Notes: generated from the sequence alone by a model not told the origin. A stretch of DNA of 64,000 nucleotides from Gibbsiella quercinecans (GCF_002291425.1 NZ_CP014136.1:2480001-2544000); one strand, 5' to 3'; counted from the first letter of the stretch, positions 18,051-30,982 are shown. A program made the numbers and translations.

Positions 18051-18479
18051 TTATTTTACTTCTATCCCAGGCGTGCTGCCAATCGCGATCCGCTGTGGCT
18101 GCAGCGCTTCCGGTATCTGGCGCACCATATCGATATGCAGCAGGCCGTTTTCAAACGCGGCCTCGGATACGTGCAAATGCTCAGCCAGGGTAAAGCTCAG
18201 GGTAAACTCTTTGCATACCAGCCCCTGGTGCAGATATTCCACCGGTTTTTCCGGCAGTGCAGGTTTGCCGCGCACGGTCAGGCGTGGACCTTCCACTTCA
18301 ATATCCAGCTCACTTTGTTTAAAACCGGCCAGCGCCAGGGAGATGCGGTAATGATTATCGTCGCTCTTTTCGATATTGTAGGGCGGGAACCCTTGCGGCT
18401 CCTGACTGCCCATTGAGCTTGCCAGTTTATCAAAGCCGATCCACTGACGCAGTAGTGGGGATAAATCGTAATTACGCAT
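18051..18479 (-). CDS. ibpB: Small heat shock protein IbpB
   Basis: It is an ATP-independent holdase that co-aggregates with unfolded proteins and passes them to DnaK/ClpB. The 142-residue sequence has the short N-terminus [19 protein letters not shown] and an alpha-crystallin domain ([20 protein letters not shown] to [14 protein letters not shown]). The C-terminal tail QRIAIG carries the I-x-I anchor. GGAG precedes the ATG. It is 133 bases downstream of ibpA on the same strand, so it is the second gene of the ibpAB operon. IbpB binds IbpA and modulates the aggregates. Confidence 0.95.
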   Translation of the reverse strand: MRNYDLSPLLRQWIGFDKLASSMGSQEPQGFPPYNIEKSDDNHYRISLALAGFKQSELDIEVEGPRLTVRGKPALPEKPVEYLHQGLVCKEFTLSFTLAEHLHVSEAAFENGLLHIDMVRQIPEALQPQRIAIGSTPGIEVK

Positions 18480-18612
18480 AGTATTAACTCCTTCTATGAA
18501 GCGAGATTATTACCCGTGGCCTTGCAACGGCGATCGGGCATGACGTTATTTGCCCCCTGTCGGCGGGCAGTACGATATTTTCATCGGTAAAAATCACCAA
18601 TGAAAATAACAA

Positions 18613-19026
18613 TTATTTAATTTCAATTTTGCGTGGTTTTAAGGTTTCCGGTACCACGCGCTCCAGATCGATATACAGCAAGCCGTTTTCCAGTTTGGCG
18701 CCTTTAATTTGGATATGTTCCGCCAGCTGGAATTTGCGTTCGAAATTGCGCTCTGCAATCCCCTGGTATAAATAGGTTTTTTCCGCGATCTCGCGTTGAT
18801 GCGCACCGCGGACGGTCAACAGGTTGTCATGCGTGGTAATATCCAGCTCATCTTCGGCAAAACCGGCGACGGCAATGGCGATGCGGTAATGATTTTCATC
18901 AACCAGTTCAACGTTATACGGCGGGTAGCCGCCATTGCCCTGGCTTTGGCCCGCTTCCAGGGCGTTAAACAGGCGATCGAAGCCAATCGCAGAACGGTAG
19001 AGTGGTGCCAGATCGAAATTACGCAT
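18613..19026 (-). CDS. ibpA: Small heat shock protein IbpA
   Basis: This is the 137-residue alpha-crystallin-type holdase that binds aggregating proteins. It has [20 protein letters not shown] at the start, [20 protein letters not shown] and [17 protein letters not shown] in the core, and a C-terminal KIEIK (I-x-I motif). The Shine-Dalgarno AGGAGGC is 6-12 bases before ATG and can pair with the leader. A sigma32-type promoter is at 19137-19165, so the leader is about 100 nt, fitting the ROSE-type RNA thermometer known for ibpA. The gene heads the ibpAB operon. Confidence 0.96.
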   Translation of the reverse strand: MRNFDLAPLYRSAIGFDRLFNALEAGQSQGNGGYPPYNVELVDENHYRIAIAVAGFAEDELDITTHDNLLTVRGAHQREIAEKTYLYQGIAERNFERKFQLAEHIQIKGAKLENGLLYIDLERVVPETLKPRKIEIK

Positions 19027-19130
19027 AAAACAGCCTCCTAAATACCTCAGCGAGGTTTAATCACTTGGCCTTCCATTGTTGGACAGGCCGCTAGCCGGAA
19101 TCCCCTGACGGCGAACTCCTCTTTTCTCTT
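19027..19130 (-). promoter_or_regulatory. ibpA leader, probable ROSE-type RNA thermometer
   Basis: The leader between the predicted transcription start and ATG ends ACCTCGCTGAGGT, a small hairpin, then ATTTAGGAGGCTG. The Shine-Dalgarno AGGAGG lies just 3' of this and can be masked. Enterobacterial ibpA leaders are established fourU/ROSE-like thermometers. The fold itself was not computed here. Confidence 0.6.
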
Positions 19131-19136
19131 CTGATC

Positions 19137-19165
19137 AGATAGGGGTGGGCGGTGTTTTTTCAATG
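19137..19165 (-). promoter_or_regulatory. Sigma32 (heat-shock) promoter of ibpAB
   Basis: On the minus strand CATTGAAA (19165-19158) is followed after 12 bases by CCCCTATCT (19145-19137). The sigma32 consensus is CTTGAAA and CCCCATNT with a spacer of similar length. Confidence 0.8.
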
Positions 19166-19328
19166 GGTAACGCGTAAAAAATAATGGCAAAATGCGGTGA
19201 AAGCCCATTAATCTCTTACAATGAAGTGAGAGAACGGCCACAGAGCGGGACTTTGCTCTTTTAAAAACATCTTATGATGTTATAAATCAGCAAATTAGGG
19301 GATCACCCCCATCAGGATGGATAATGAA

Positions 19329-19664
19329 ATGATAAAGATAAAAGTGATAGCGGCCAGTTTCCTGCTGTTGGCCACCGGCGGGTGCTCGAGTGTGATGAGC
19401 CACACTGGGCCAAACCAGGGTTACTACCCTGGCACCCGTGCCAGCGTTGATATGCTAAAGGATGACAATACCAGTTGGGCCATGATGCCGTTGGTGGCTA
19501 TTGATCTGCCGTTTTCGGCGGTGATGGATACAATGCTGCTGCCATACGACTATATGCGCGCCGGCAAAGACAAGGCGGAGGATTCGCCGCGCGAGCGCCT
19601 GCTGCGCAATGAAGGGCAACAGGCGGCGGCCGGCAAACAAAGCACCGCTCCGGCCAATCAATAG
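19329..19664 (+). CDS. yidQ: YceK/YidQ-family lipoprotein
   Basis: This small predicted outer-envelope lipoprotein has a Lys-start hydrophobic signal (MIKIKVIAASFLLLATGGC) ending in a lipobox-like TGG-C, so Cys19 would be lipidated. The mature part contains GYYPGTRASVDML and DLPFSAVMDTMLLPYDYMRA, the hallmark of YceK/YidQ proteins. The start at 19329 is preferred because AGGAT lies at the right distance and the signal peptide is then canonical. ATG at 19317 is in frame. Function is unknown. It is adjacent to yidR and ibpA as in E. coli. Confidence 0.85.
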   Translation: MIKIKVIAASFLLLATGGCSSVMSHTGPNQGYYPGTRASVDMLKDDNTSWAMMPLVAIDLPFSAVMDTMLLPYDYMRAGKDKAEDSPRERLLRNEGQQAAAGKQSTAPANQ

Positions 19665-19688
19665 CGCGGGCCAGACTGCGCTATTGAT

Positions 19689-20975
19689 TCACACCACCGG
19701 CCCAACCACAAAGATCTGGCTGACCCCCGCGACTTCGCGCATATAGGCGATCCATTGGCCATCCGGGGAAAACACCACCGCATCGCCGCTCGGCGGCTGT
19801 GGCGTCCGCGCCGTCAGGCGCTGCATGCGCCCGTTGGCAACATCACACAGCATCACGCTGTTATCACTCACCAGTGCAATTTTATCCCCCTGCGGGTGCC
19901 AGCTGAACGCTGACTGCACGCTATGTTCACTCTGGCTGATCTGGCGCGGCGCGCCGCCATTCGGCGAAACGGACCACAGTTGCACCACGCCCCGGTCATC
20001 TTTCATCAAAAACGCGATTTGGCTACCGTCGGGCGAACTGCGTAACCAATGGCGCGGCGTGGTCGCCACCCCAGGGTAGCGGCGAGCGCCGGTGTCAGTC
20101 AGGCGCCGCTGGGTAACGCCAAGCGGCGGCGCCGGCAGCGTGGTTTCGGTGCCCTGCAGCGGCTCGGCGCCCGCTTTGGCATAGGCGGCATCGTTGGCCG
20201 GCAAATCGACGATAAAGACTTCCGGCTGCTTTTCCCCATGGGCCGAAACGGTATCGCCAATAAACGCCAATGCCCAGCGCTGGCGGCTACCGTCGGGTTT
20301 CACATAGCCATGATTGCCGATCCACCCCTCTTCATACGCGCGGTTGATGTCATCGCTGCCTGGCTGCGGCTGCGCCACCGTCCGGCTGACCAGCACACAG
20401 AAGTGGCTGCCGTCATATTCACGCGGGTGCTGTTTCGGCGGATTAACGCCGTGCAGCGGTATGGCGACACCCACATTGCGCAGATCCAGCGCCGGATCGC
20501 GTTCATGCAGCACGTGATCGTTATAGGTGAAGCTCAGGCGGCTGCCATCCGGGCTGAACACGTGCACATGGCTGCCGCCGCGCAGCGCGCCGGGCGTGAA
20601 GGGAGGGGTAATATCGAGCGCATCCAGGGTAACCGCCAGTTCGCGATCCGGTTCGCTGACGATCACGCCGCGGCGGTGATGGAAATCATACTGCCAACTG
20701 CTGTCCGGGTGTTCCGGGCCGTGGATAAAGGCATAACGCGCCGGGGCATCGGGGCTGACGGTGACCACGCCAACGTGCGCGCCGAACTGGGCGCGGTATA
20801 CCACTTCAACCTCGCCGGTGAACACATTGACCCGTTCAATGGTCAAGCCGGTAAAAGACGCGCCGCTGGGGCGCACGTCATAGGCCAACCACTGGCCACA
20901 CGGCGTCCAGACGTTAATGTTGGTTAGCTGATGCCCGCGCTCGGCGAAGGTCAGCTGTTTTTCCCGATAGCTCAT
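19689..20975 (-). CDS. yidR: DUF3748 protein YidR, predicted beta-propeller
   Basis: This 428-residue protein carries repeated TolB-like beta-propeller signatures: SPDGSRLSFTYNDH, SPDGSQIAFLMKDDRG, HPQGDKIALVSDN and SPDGQWIAYMREV. No signal peptide is apparent. It matches E. coli YidR (DUF3748), whose function is unknown; the fold suggests binding rather than catalysis. GGAGCC precedes the ATG. It converges with yidQ (24 bases between stops). A 292-codon frame on the opposite strand is a GC-bias shadow. Confidence 0.9.
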   Translation of the reverse strand: MSYREKQLTFAERGHQLTNINVWTPCGQWLAYDVRPSGASFTGLTIERVNVFTGEVEVVYRAQFGAHVGVVTVSPDAPARYAFIHGPEHPDSSWQYDFHHRRGVIVSEPDRELAVTLDALDITPPFTPGALRGGSHVHVFSPDGSRLSFTYNDHVLHERDPALDLRNVGVAIPLHGVNPPKQHPREYDGSHFCVLVSRTVAQPQPGSDDINRAYEEGWIGNHGYVKPDGSRQRWALAFIGDTVSAHGEKQPEVFIVDLPANDAAYAKAGAEPLQGTETTLPAPPLGVTQRRLTDTGARRYPGVATTPRHWLRSSPDGSQIAFLMKDDRGVVQLWSVSPNGGAPRQISQSEHSVQSAFSWHPQGDKIALVSDNSVMLCDVANGRMQRLTARTPQPPSGDAVVFSPDGQWIAYMREVAGVSQIFVVGPVV

Positions 20976-21220
20976 GGTGGCTCCTTTCAGGCAGAGGCAC
21001 CATGATAGCGGCTTACGGGCTATTTTGAACCTGGCCCGTGCTTGAAATCCCCATGTACGACGTCGTTTTATTGGCAGGTAATAAAAAAAACAGCGCTTAA
21101 ATAATAGATTTACTCTTTGCCGTTACCGATGCGCTATTTAGTCGAATCGCTTAATTACATCGATGGCATAGATAGAAGGTCAACGCAACGCGCTCAATAG
21201 CGCTATTAAAATGATTTATA

Positions 21221-21253
21221 AATAGCATGCCGATTGGCTACCGGCATGCTATT
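21221..21253 (-). terminator. Terminator of the YgiW-like gene
   Basis: AATAGCATGCCG (21221-21232) pairs with its exact complement (21242-21253) as a 12-bp stem. It lies 9 bases after the stop of the gene at 21263. The following minus-strand sequence is AT-rich but lacks a clean T-run. The rest of the 20976-21262 gap shows no gene. Confidence 0.6.
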
Positions 21254-21262
21254 CCGGCTATG

Positions 21263-21565
21263 TTATCTTTTCCTGACGGAATCGACGTCGATTTTTACCC
21301 GGCTATCGTTACGATCGATCTCCCCCACCAGCGTAACGGTGCCGGTATAGTGGCGCAGCCTTTCATCGTCGTCATCATCAACTTCAATAACGATCTGCCC
21401 GGTATTGTCTTTAAACAAGTAGTTTTCATCACCCAGATATTTAACGATTTTCCCGGTCAACGTAACATCCTGATTATCGCGCATGTGTTTTGCCTGGCTG
21501 ACCGTATGCGCCATCGCAGAAACGCTAAACAGACTCAGCAGGGATGCCAAAACCCATTTTTTCAT
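21263..21565 (-). CDS. YgiW/YdeI-family (BOF) periplasmic stress protein
   Basis: This 100-residue exported protein has a signal peptide MKKWVLASLLSLFSVSAMA. The mature OB-fold domain shows the family pattern TVSQAKHMRDNQDVTLTGKI, YLFKDNTGQIVIEVDDD and VGEIDRNDSRVKIDVDSVRK. Members such as YgiW and YdeI are induced by envelope, peroxide or metal stress and contribute to resistance to cationic peptides. It is shorter than E. coli YgiW (130), mainly between the signal and the OB domain. A run of five Asp in the loop is unusual. It stands alone with its own terminator, so no operon partner hints at a specific job. Confidence 0.85.
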   Translation of the reverse strand: MKKWVLASLLSLFSVSAMAHTVSQAKHMRDNQDVTLTGKIVKYLGDENYLFKDNTGQIVIEVDDDDDERLRHYTGTVTLVGEIDRNDSRVKIDVDSVRKR

Positions 21566-21907
21566 ATTACCGTTCTCTTTTTTATTGGTTTGCCCATTAT
21601 GTTTCCGCTGATACTCTGCGGCTGCGGCCTATAATAACGTAGGAATTTACAGCGTGTTATATCTGCGATAAAAATAGGATTATGCTGAAGAAATGATTTA
21701 TATATTTCGTCAGAAACATAAATCAGATAAATATTAAAATAACCAGCCCCGGGATTAAATACAAAAAATTGGAATGTATTAGCGCTATCCCTATGATTAA
21801 CTTATGCTATTAAATCACATCCAGGGAAAAGCGACGTGGGCTTACATGGCGAAAACCCACAGCCGGACAACGGGTTACCACTTTCAGAGAAACATTAAGG
21901 AATCTGC
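21566..21907. other. Intergenic region between two divergent genes
   Basis: This 342-bp AT-rich stretch holds the start regions of the YgiW-like gene (leftward) and the dehydratase (rightward). I see no ORF, terminator or clear operator in it. AAGGAATC precedes the dehydratase ATG. Confidence 0.5.
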
Positions 21908-22879
21908 ATGAGCAACCTATTTGATGAGATCGTATCCGCACACCGGCTATTGCGCCCGCAGGTACGTGTAACGCCACTGGAACACAGCCCGGTATTGTCG
22001 CAACAGCTGGGCTGCGAACTGTATCTGAAGTGCGATCACCTGCAGCTGACGGGCTCATTCAAGTTCCGCGGCGCCAGCAACAAACTGCGCCTGTTGAGCA
22101 GCGAGCAGCGCAAACGCGGCGTGATCGCGGCGTCTACCGGCAACCACGGCCTGGCGATGGCGCAGGCCGGCAAGCTGGCGGGCGTTAACGTTACCGTTTA
22201 TGCGCCGGAAAGCGTCGCCAAAATAAAAATGGCGGCGATTACCGCGCTGGGCGCGCAGGTGGAACTGGTGCCGGGCGATGGGCTTAATGCCGAATTGCAA
22301 GGCAAAGCCGCCGCCGCCGAACAACAAAAAACCTATGTTTCACCCTATAACGATGTGCAGGTGATTGCCGGCCAAGGCACCTGCGGCATGGAGCTGGTGG
22401 AGCAACAGCCCGATCTGGACGCAGTATTCGTCGCCGTAGGCGGTGGTGGCTACATTACCGGTATTGGTACCGTTCTGCAGCGATTGTCGCCAAAAACCGA
22501 ACTTATTGCCTGCTGGCCGGAAAACGCCACCAGCATGTACAGCGCGCTGGAAGCCGGGGAGATTTTCCCGGTGGAAGAACAGGAAACGCTTTCTGACGGC
22601 ACCGCCGGCGGCGTAGAGCCCGGGGCGGTCACCTTCGCGCCGTGCCAACAGTTGATCGACCGTAAAGTGCTGGTCAGTGAAGCGCAAATCAAGCAGGCAA
22701 TGCGGCTGATCGCCGCCGGCGAACGCTGGATGATCGAGGGCGCCGCCGGCGTGGCGCTGGCAGCAGCGATTAAACTGGCGCCTGAATATCAGGGGAAAAA
22801 GGTGGCGGTGGTGCTGTGCGGCAGAAATATCGATCTGGATAAATACCTGAAGGCCATCGGCGATAGCCAGCAGGTATAA
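21908..22879 (+). CDS. PLP-dependent threonine/serine dehydratase-like enzyme
   Basis: This is a fold-type II PLP enzyme of 323 residues. Visible motifs are GSFKFRGASN with the Schiff-base Lys, STGNHGLAMAQAG (substrate loop), AVGGGGYITGIG (phosphate-binding glycine loop) and VVLCGRNID near the end. It lacks the C-terminal ACT-like regulatory domain of IlvA and so resembles catabolic or biodegradative dehydratases. The likely reaction is deamination of L-threonine or L-serine to the 2-keto acid. Related phenylserine or hydroxyectoine-derived dehydratases cannot be excluded. It has no operon partner here and faces yidA convergently across a hairpin. Confidence 0.83.
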   Translation: MSNLFDEIVSAHRLLRPQVRVTPLEHSPVLSQQLGCELYLKCDHLQLTGSFKFRGASNKLRLLSSEQRKRGVIAASTGNHGLAMAQAGKLAGVNVTVYAPESVAKIKMAAITALGAQVELVPGDGLNAELQGKAAAAEQQKTYVSPYNDVQVIAGQGTCGMELVEQQPDLDAVFVAVGGGGYITGIGTVLQRLSPKTELIACWPENATSMYSALEAGEIFPVEEQETLSDGTAGGVEPGAVTFAPCQQLIDRKVLVSEAQIKQAMRLIAAGERWMIEGAAGVALAAAIKLAPEYQGKKVAVVLCGRNIDLDKYLKAIGDSQQV

Positions 22880-22886
22880 GCAACCT

Positions 22887-22915
22887 CGCCTTCTCTGCCC
22901 GCCGCAGAGAAGGCG
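22887..22915. terminator. Hairpin between convergent dehydratase gene and yidA
   Basis: CGCCTTCTCTGC and GCAGAGAAGGCG form a perfect 12-bp stem with a 5-base loop between the two stop codons. T-runs are absent, so it may be a bidirectional but weak terminator. Confidence 0.5.
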
Positions 22916-22929
22916 AAGCCTGGCGGGTA

Positions 22930-23745
22930 TCAGGCGTTGAGCACAAACTTTTCAATTGCGTGCGCGACGCCATCTTCGGCATTGGTGGTGGTGACGAACT
23001 GTGCGATCTGCTTGAGTTCCGGGATGGCGTTGCCCATCGCCACGCCGACGCCGGCATAGTCGACCATCGCGTAGTCATTGCTTTGATCGCCCAGCGCCAT
23101 CACGTTTTCCTGCTTGATGCCAAGGTGTTGGGCCAGTTTCCGCACCCCGGCCCCTTTATCTGCCTTTTTACTCAGGATCTCGAGGTAGTAAGGCGCGCTC
23201 TTCACTATGGTATAGCCTGCTTTCGCTTCCGGCGGCAGGCGGGCGATGGCGCTGTCGAGCAATGCCGGCTCGTCAATCATCATCACTTTCGGGAAACGCA
23301 TCTGGCGATCCATCTCTTCCACACTGCGGTATTTCAGAGGGATACCGGTCAGCGATGCTTCGTGGATGGTGTATTTACCGATGTCTTTGTTGGCGGTATA
23401 CAGCGTGTTGAAATCAAAGGCCTGGAAGTGGACGCCGAGCTCGCGCGCCATTTTCTCAAAATACAGATAATCATCAAAATCCAGCGTTTCCTGCAGCAGG
23501 CAAGCGCCATCCGCCGCCTGCAATACCAAAGCGCCGTTGTAGGTAATGCAATAATCATTACTGCCTTGAATATCCAACTGCCGCAGATAATTCTGCACGC
23601 CAACGTAAGGCCGCCCCGTTGCCAACACCACGTGTACCCCTTGGCGGCGCGCCTCGGCAATAGCAGCCTTGACCCCTGGCGTTATCTGGTTCTGCGGATC
23701 CAGCAGCGTCCCATCCATATCAATTGCGATCAATTCAATAGCCAT
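22930..23745 (-). CDS. yidA: Sugar-phosphate phosphatase YidA, HAD superfamily
   Basis: It dephosphorylates a range of sugar phosphates in the cytoplasm (Cof-type HAD hydrolase). The 271 residues follow E. coli YidA. Motif I is IDMDGTLLD (nucleophile Asp), motif II VLATGRP, motif III the Lys of KSAPYYLEIL/KADKGAGV, and motif IV ALGDQSNDYAMVDYAGVGVAMGNA. The start is set at MAIELIAID, which has GGGAGAA upstream and matches E. coli; an in-frame ATG nine codons earlier is not conserved. It is downstream of gyrB beyond a strong terminator. Confidence 0.95.
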   Translation of the reverse strand: MAIELIAIDMDGTLLDPQNQITPGVKAAIAEARRQGVHVVLATGRPYVGVQNYLRQLDIQGSNDYCITYNGALVLQAADGACLLQETLDFDDYLYFEKMARELGVHFQAFDFNTLYTANKDIGKYTIHEASLTGIPLKYRSVEEMDRQMRFPKVMMIDEPALLDSAIARLPPEAKAGYTIVKSAPYYLEILSKKADKGAGVRKLAQHLGIKQENVMALGDQSNDYAMVDYAGVGVAMGNAIPELKQIAQFVTTTNAEDGVAHAIEKFVLNA

Positions 23746-23816
23746 CAACACGTTCTCCCAGTGATTTTCCACATGCTAGCGCGTTTTTGTCCGCCCTGTC
23801 AGCGGTAAACGCGCAT

Positions 23817-23851
23817 AAAAAATCCGCACAGGAAAACCTGTGCGGATTTTT
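23817..23851. terminator. Strong terminator after gyrB
   Basis: AAATCCGCACAGG and CCTGTGCGGATTT form a 13-bp stem with an AAAA (or TTTT) loop and T-runs on both strands. It separates gyrB from yidA. Confidence 0.92.
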
Positions 23852-23891
23852 GCTAAGCCGATAACGCGAGATTTCAGACGCGTTGGTGGCG

Positions 23892-26324
<2,433 letters not shown>

Positions 26325-27413
26325 TTAGTCCTGTGGTTGAACCTCTATTTTACCTTGTTCCACGCGGAACATCTTGCCCTTTTCACCAGCCATATCGGTA
26401 ACTTGCTCAGCGCTAATGGCGCTGACAAATACCTGGGCCTGGGTAGCTTTCAGGCGATCAGCCAGCAACCGGCGACGGCCGGTGTCCAGCTCGGAGGCAA
26501 AATCATCAATCAGATACAGGCAACGCCGCCCGCTCTGCCGGGTGAGAAACTCACCCTGCGCTAAGCGCAACGCGCACATCAGCAGTTTTAGCTGACCGCG
26601 CGATAATAAATCCTCTACCGGCGTGCCATCGGCACGAATGCGGAAATCCGCCTTATGCGGCCCCAGCGCGGTATAGGTTAACGCCCTGTCGCGTTCAAAC
26701 TGGCGTTCCAACAGTTCGCCGTAGTCGCTCTCTTTATCCCAGCCGCGCTGGAATGAAAAGCTCAGGGCAAATTCGGGCAGAAACTGCGTGCACGTCGCGG
26801 CAATATCCGCGGCAAGCGCATCGCAATAATCCGCCCGCCACGCGCTGATACGTTCCGCCAGCGGGATCAGCTCCTGATCCCAGGCGCGAATCTGCGCGTA
26901 GCGGCTTACCTGACGCAGCGCGGCATTGCGCTGCTTCAGCAAGCGTTTTAAGTTACTCCAGGCGATGAAGAAACCGGGATCGTTGTGAAAACACCCCCAG
27001 TCCAGAAAGGCGCGGCGGAATTTCGGCCCGCCGTTAAGCAGGGTGAAACCTTCAGGCGTAATCAGTTGCATCGGCAACAATTGGGCAAGCTCGGCCACCT
27101 TATGGCCGTCGCTGCCGTCAATGCGCACCTTGCCGTCTCCCTGGCGATTTTTGCTCAGCCCCACCGACAGCTCGCGTTCGGCGCCGCTGTCGATCCGGCC
27201 ATGCAAAATGAATTCAGGCTGATCGTGGCGGATCACTCGCCCGGCCTGCAGGCTGCGAAATGCGCGCCCGTGCCCCAGCGTATATACCGCTTCCAGCACG
27301 CTGGTTTTACCGCTGCCGTTGGCGCCCACCAGAAAGTTAAAGCCGGCGGCCGGCTCCAGATCCGCCGCTTCAATATTGCGGAAATCTTTAATCAGTAAAC
27401 GCGTCAGAGCCAT
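26325..27413 (-). CDS. recF: Recombination mediator RecF
   Basis: This SMC-like ATPase loads RecA at single-strand gaps together with RecO and RecR. The Walker A is [13 protein letters not shown] (near residue 30); the signature region is [18 protein letters not shown]; Walker B is [13 protein letters not shown]. The 362 residues fit the family (E. coli 357). The gap to dnaN upstream is 163 bases, whereas the two abut in E. coli, so recF may depend on its own signals in that gap. Confidence 0.97.
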   Translation of the reverse strand: MALTRLLIKDFRNIEAADLEPAAGFNFLVGANGSGKTSVLEAVYTLGHGRAFRSLQAGRVIRHDQPEFILHGRIDSGAERELSVGLSKNRQGDGKVRIDGSDGHKVAELAQLLPMQLITPEGFTLLNGGPKFRRAFLDWGCFHNDPGFFIAWSNLKRLLKQRNAALRQVSRYAQIRAWDQELIPLAERISAWRADYCDALAADIAATCTQFLPEFALSFSFQRGWDKESDYGELLERQFERDRALTYTALGPHKADFRIRADGTPVEDLLSRGQLKLLMCALRLAQGEFLTRQSGRRCLYLIDDFASELDTGRRRLLADRLKATQAQVFVSAISAEQVTDMAGEKGKMFRVEQGKIEVQPQD

Positions 27414-27576
27414 ACCAATTCCATCATTGGGAAAAATATGCTCAATGTAAGGGCGCTATCGGCACAGGCCGTTTACCTGTGGGCCACGCACAACCACCAG
27501 CGCGTACACCAACTACGCGAGGCTGGCGGGCGCCGCCCAAACGGTAACATAGCAAGTCAGCAAGCCCCGGCATCGA

Positions 27577-28677
27577 TCACAATCGCATTGGCATGACAAC
27601 ATACGCCGCCGCCTGGCTGGCGCTGTCTTCAATCTGCACGCTGGAAACCGAATCGGTCAGCAGCAGGCGCACATCTTCGCATTTCAGCGCATTTAATACG
27701 TCGAGCACGTAGCTGACGTTGAAGCCGATTTCCATTTCAGTGCCGCCGTAGCTGACATCGAGGATCTCTTCCGCTTCTTCCTGCTCCGGGTTGTTAGCGG
27801 TGATTTTGAGCTGGTTCGCGCTCACATACAGCCGCACGCCACGGAATTTCTCGTTCGACAGGATCGCCGCACGGGCAAACGCCTGTTTGAGCAGATCGCA
27901 GCCGGCTTCCAGGGTTTTGTCCGGGTTTTTCGGCAATACGCGGCGATAATCCGGGAAACGGCCGTCAACCAGCTTGGACGTAAAGATAAAGTCGCCAACG
28001 TGAGCGCGAATGTTGTTGCTGCCGATTTGCAGCTGCAACAGCGAATCGCCACCGTCGAGCAAACGCACCAGTTCCATCACCCCTTTACGCGGCACGATCA
28101 CCGAATGGGAAGGCAACGCCTGGCCGATAGGCATGGAACACACCGCCAGGCGGTGGCCGTCGGTGGCGACCGTGCGCAGCTCTTCGCCTTCGGTTTCAAA
28201 CAGCATACCGTTCAGGTAGTAGCGCACGTCCTGGTGCGCCATGGAAAACTGGGTCGCTTCGATCAAGCGTTTCAGCGTGGCCTGCGGCAACGTGAACTCG
28301 ACGTCGCTTTGCCAGTCGTCCAGGTTGGGGAAATCCGCCGCCGGCAGCGTAGACAGCGAAAAACGGCTGCGGCCGGAACGCACCAGCATCCGTTCGCCTT
28401 CCAGCTGAACGGCGATTTCAGCGCCTTCCGGCAGGCCACGGCAGATGTCAAAAAACTTACGCGCAGGGACTGTCGTCGCGCCCGCTTCATGGGGCTGAGA
28501 CAGGGCAACGCGCGCCACCATTTCCATTTCCAGATCGGTGCCGGTCAGCAGCAACGAGCCTTCCGTCACCTGCAGCAGCAGGTTACCCAGAATCGGTAGC
28601 GTCGGGCGGCCGCCCAGTGGGCTGCTCACCTGTTGCAGTGGTTTTAGCAGATGCTCACGTTCAACGATAAATTTCAT
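27577..28677 (-). CDS. dnaN: DNA polymerase III sliding clamp (beta subunit)
   Basis: The ring-shaped homodimer tethers polymerases to DNA. The 366 residues, equal to E. coli, start MKFIVEREHLLKPLQQVSSP and end VVMPMRL. The last residues line the hydrophobic pocket that binds polymerase clamp motifs. Three clamp domains follow in order, for example LLLTGTDLEMEMVARV in the first. It starts 4 bases after the dnaA stop, so the two are translationally coupled. Confidence 0.98.
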   Translation of the reverse strand: MKFIVEREHLLKPLQQVSSPLGGRPTLPILGNLLLQVTEGSLLLTGTDLEMEMVARVALSQPHEAGATTVPARKFFDICRGLPEGAEIAVQLEGERMLVRSGRSRFSLSTLPAADFPNLDDWQSDVEFTLPQATLKRLIEATQFSMAHQDVRYYLNGMLFETEGEELRTVATDGHRLAVCSMPIGQALPSHSVIVPRKGVMELVRLLDGGDSLLQLQIGSNNIRAHVGDFIFTSKLVDGRFPDYRRVLPKNPDKTLEAGCDLLKQAFARAAILSNEKFRGVRLYVSANQLKITANNPEQEEAEEILDVSYGGTEMEIGFNVSYVLDVLNALKCEDVRLLLTDSVSSVQIEDSASQAAAYVVMPMRL

Positions 28678-28681
28678 AGCG

Positions 28682-30079
28682 CTATGAGGATAATGTTCTG
28701 ATTAAATTGGAAAAATCTTCTTTGATGTCGTGGCTTTCCTCACGCAACTGCTCGATTTTACGGCAGGCGTGCAACACCGTGGTATGGTCGCGGCCACCAA
28801 ACGCATCGCCGATTTCCGGCAGGCTGTGGTTGGTGAGCTCTTTTGCCAATGCCATCGCCATCTGGCGCGGGCGGGCAACCGAGCGTGAACGCCGTTTGGA
28901 CAGCAAATCCGCGACTTTAATTTTATAATATTCCGCCACCGTCTTCTGAATGTTATCGATGGTGACCAGCTTTTCCTGCAACGCCAGCAGATCGCGCAGC
29001 GCCTCACGCACAAAATCGATGGTGATGGCGCGCCCGGTAAAGTTCGCATTGGCGATCACCCGGTTCAGCGCGCCTTCAAGCTCACGCACGTTGGAACGCA
29101 GGCGCTTGGCGATAAAGAACGCCACTTCGCCCGGCAGACGAATGTCGTTCTCGTCGGCCTTTTTCATCAGGATCGCCACGCGGGTTTCCAGCTCCGGCGG
29201 CTCGATCGCCACAGTCAGCCCCCAGCCAAAACGGGACTTCAGGCGATCTTCCACCCCATTGATTTCTTTAGGGTAACGATCTGACGTCAGAATGATCTGC
29301 TGGTTGCCTTCAAGTAGCGCATTGAAGGTGTGGAAGAACTCTTCCTGCGAACGCTCCTTGTTGGCGAAAAACTGGATGTCATCGATCAGCAATGCATCAA
29401 CCGAGCGGTAGTAACGCTTGAACTCTTCAATGGCATTATTCTGCAAGGCTTTGACCATATCCTGAACAAAGCGTTCCGAATGCATGTACACCACCTTGGC
29501 GTTGGCTTTACGCGCCATAATGCCGTTACCCACCGCGTGCAACAGGTGGGTTTTACCCAGGCCGGTGCCGCCGTACAAAAACAGCGGGTTATACGCGCCG
29601 CCGGGGTTGTCCGCCACCTGGCGCGCCGCGGCGCGCGCCAGCTGGTTCGATTTACCTTCAACGAAGTTATCGAACGTATGCTTGGGGTTGACGTTGGAAC
29701 GGTAAGAAAGCTCAGGCGGCGGCGCCGCGTTATCCCAACTGGGGCGTGAAGGCGCCGCCATGCGCGCTGCCACCGGCGCCACCGGGGCGCTGCTGCGGCT
29801 TTCGGCCACCGCAGGGTTGAGGATTTGGCTCACCGGCTTGCTCCCTACTTCGAAACGCAGTAAAGGGGCATCGGTACCGCAGAAATCATTCAGCAGGCCA
29901 TTGATATTGTTTAAGTACTTATCGCGCACCCAGTCCAGCACAAAGCGATTCGGCGCATACAGCGCCAGGGTGTTGTCACTCAGTTCCGCCTGCAATGGGC
30001 GTATCCACATACTAAATTCTGTGGCAGGTAACTCATCCTGCAATCGGGCAAGACACTGCTGCCAAAGCGAAAGTGACAC
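28682..30079 (-). CDS. dnaA: Chromosomal replication initiator DnaA
   Basis: DnaA binds DnaA boxes at oriC, oligomerises with ATP and melts the origin. The start is GTG at 30079 ([17 protein letters not shown]), as in E. coli dnaA; the longer frame upstream is not conserved. Length is 465 residues (E. coli 467). It has an N-terminal DnaB/DiaA-binding domain and a variable linker rich in Ala/Pro/Ser (about residues 90-135). The AAA+ domain has Walker [16 protein letters not shown] and Walker [10 protein letters not shown]. Domain IV ends in a helix-turn-helix with [14 protein letters not shown]. It is the first gene of dnaA-dnaN-recF-gyrB. Confidence 0.98.
   Translation of the reverse strand: MSLSLWQQCLARLQDELPATEFSMWIRPLQAELSDNTLALYAPNRFVLDWVRDKYLNNINGLLNDFCGTDAPLLRFEVGSKPVSQILNPAVAESRSSAPVAPVAARMAAPSRPSWDNAAPPPELSYRSNVNPKHTFDNFVEGKSNQLARAAARQVADNPGGAYNPLFLYGGTGLGKTHLLHAVGNGIMARKANAKVVYMHSERFVQDMVKALQNNAIEEFKRYYRSVDALLIDDIQFFANKERSQEEFFHTFNALLEGNQQIILTSDRYPKEINGVEDRLKSRFGWGLTVAIEPPELETRVAILMKKADENDIRLPGEVAFFIAKRLRSNVRELEGALNRVIANANFTGRAITIDFVREALRDLLALQEKLVTIDNIQKTVAEYYKIKVADLLSKRRSRSVARPRQMAMALAKELTNHSLPEIGDAFGGRDHTTVLHACRKIEQLREESHDIKEDFSNLIRTLSS

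Positions 30080-30982
<903 letters not shown>

Noticed and set aside
20049-20927. 292-codon frame opposite yidR
   Set aside because: Shadow of the beta-propeller gene; low-complexity Ala/Arg/His composition typical of antisense frames.
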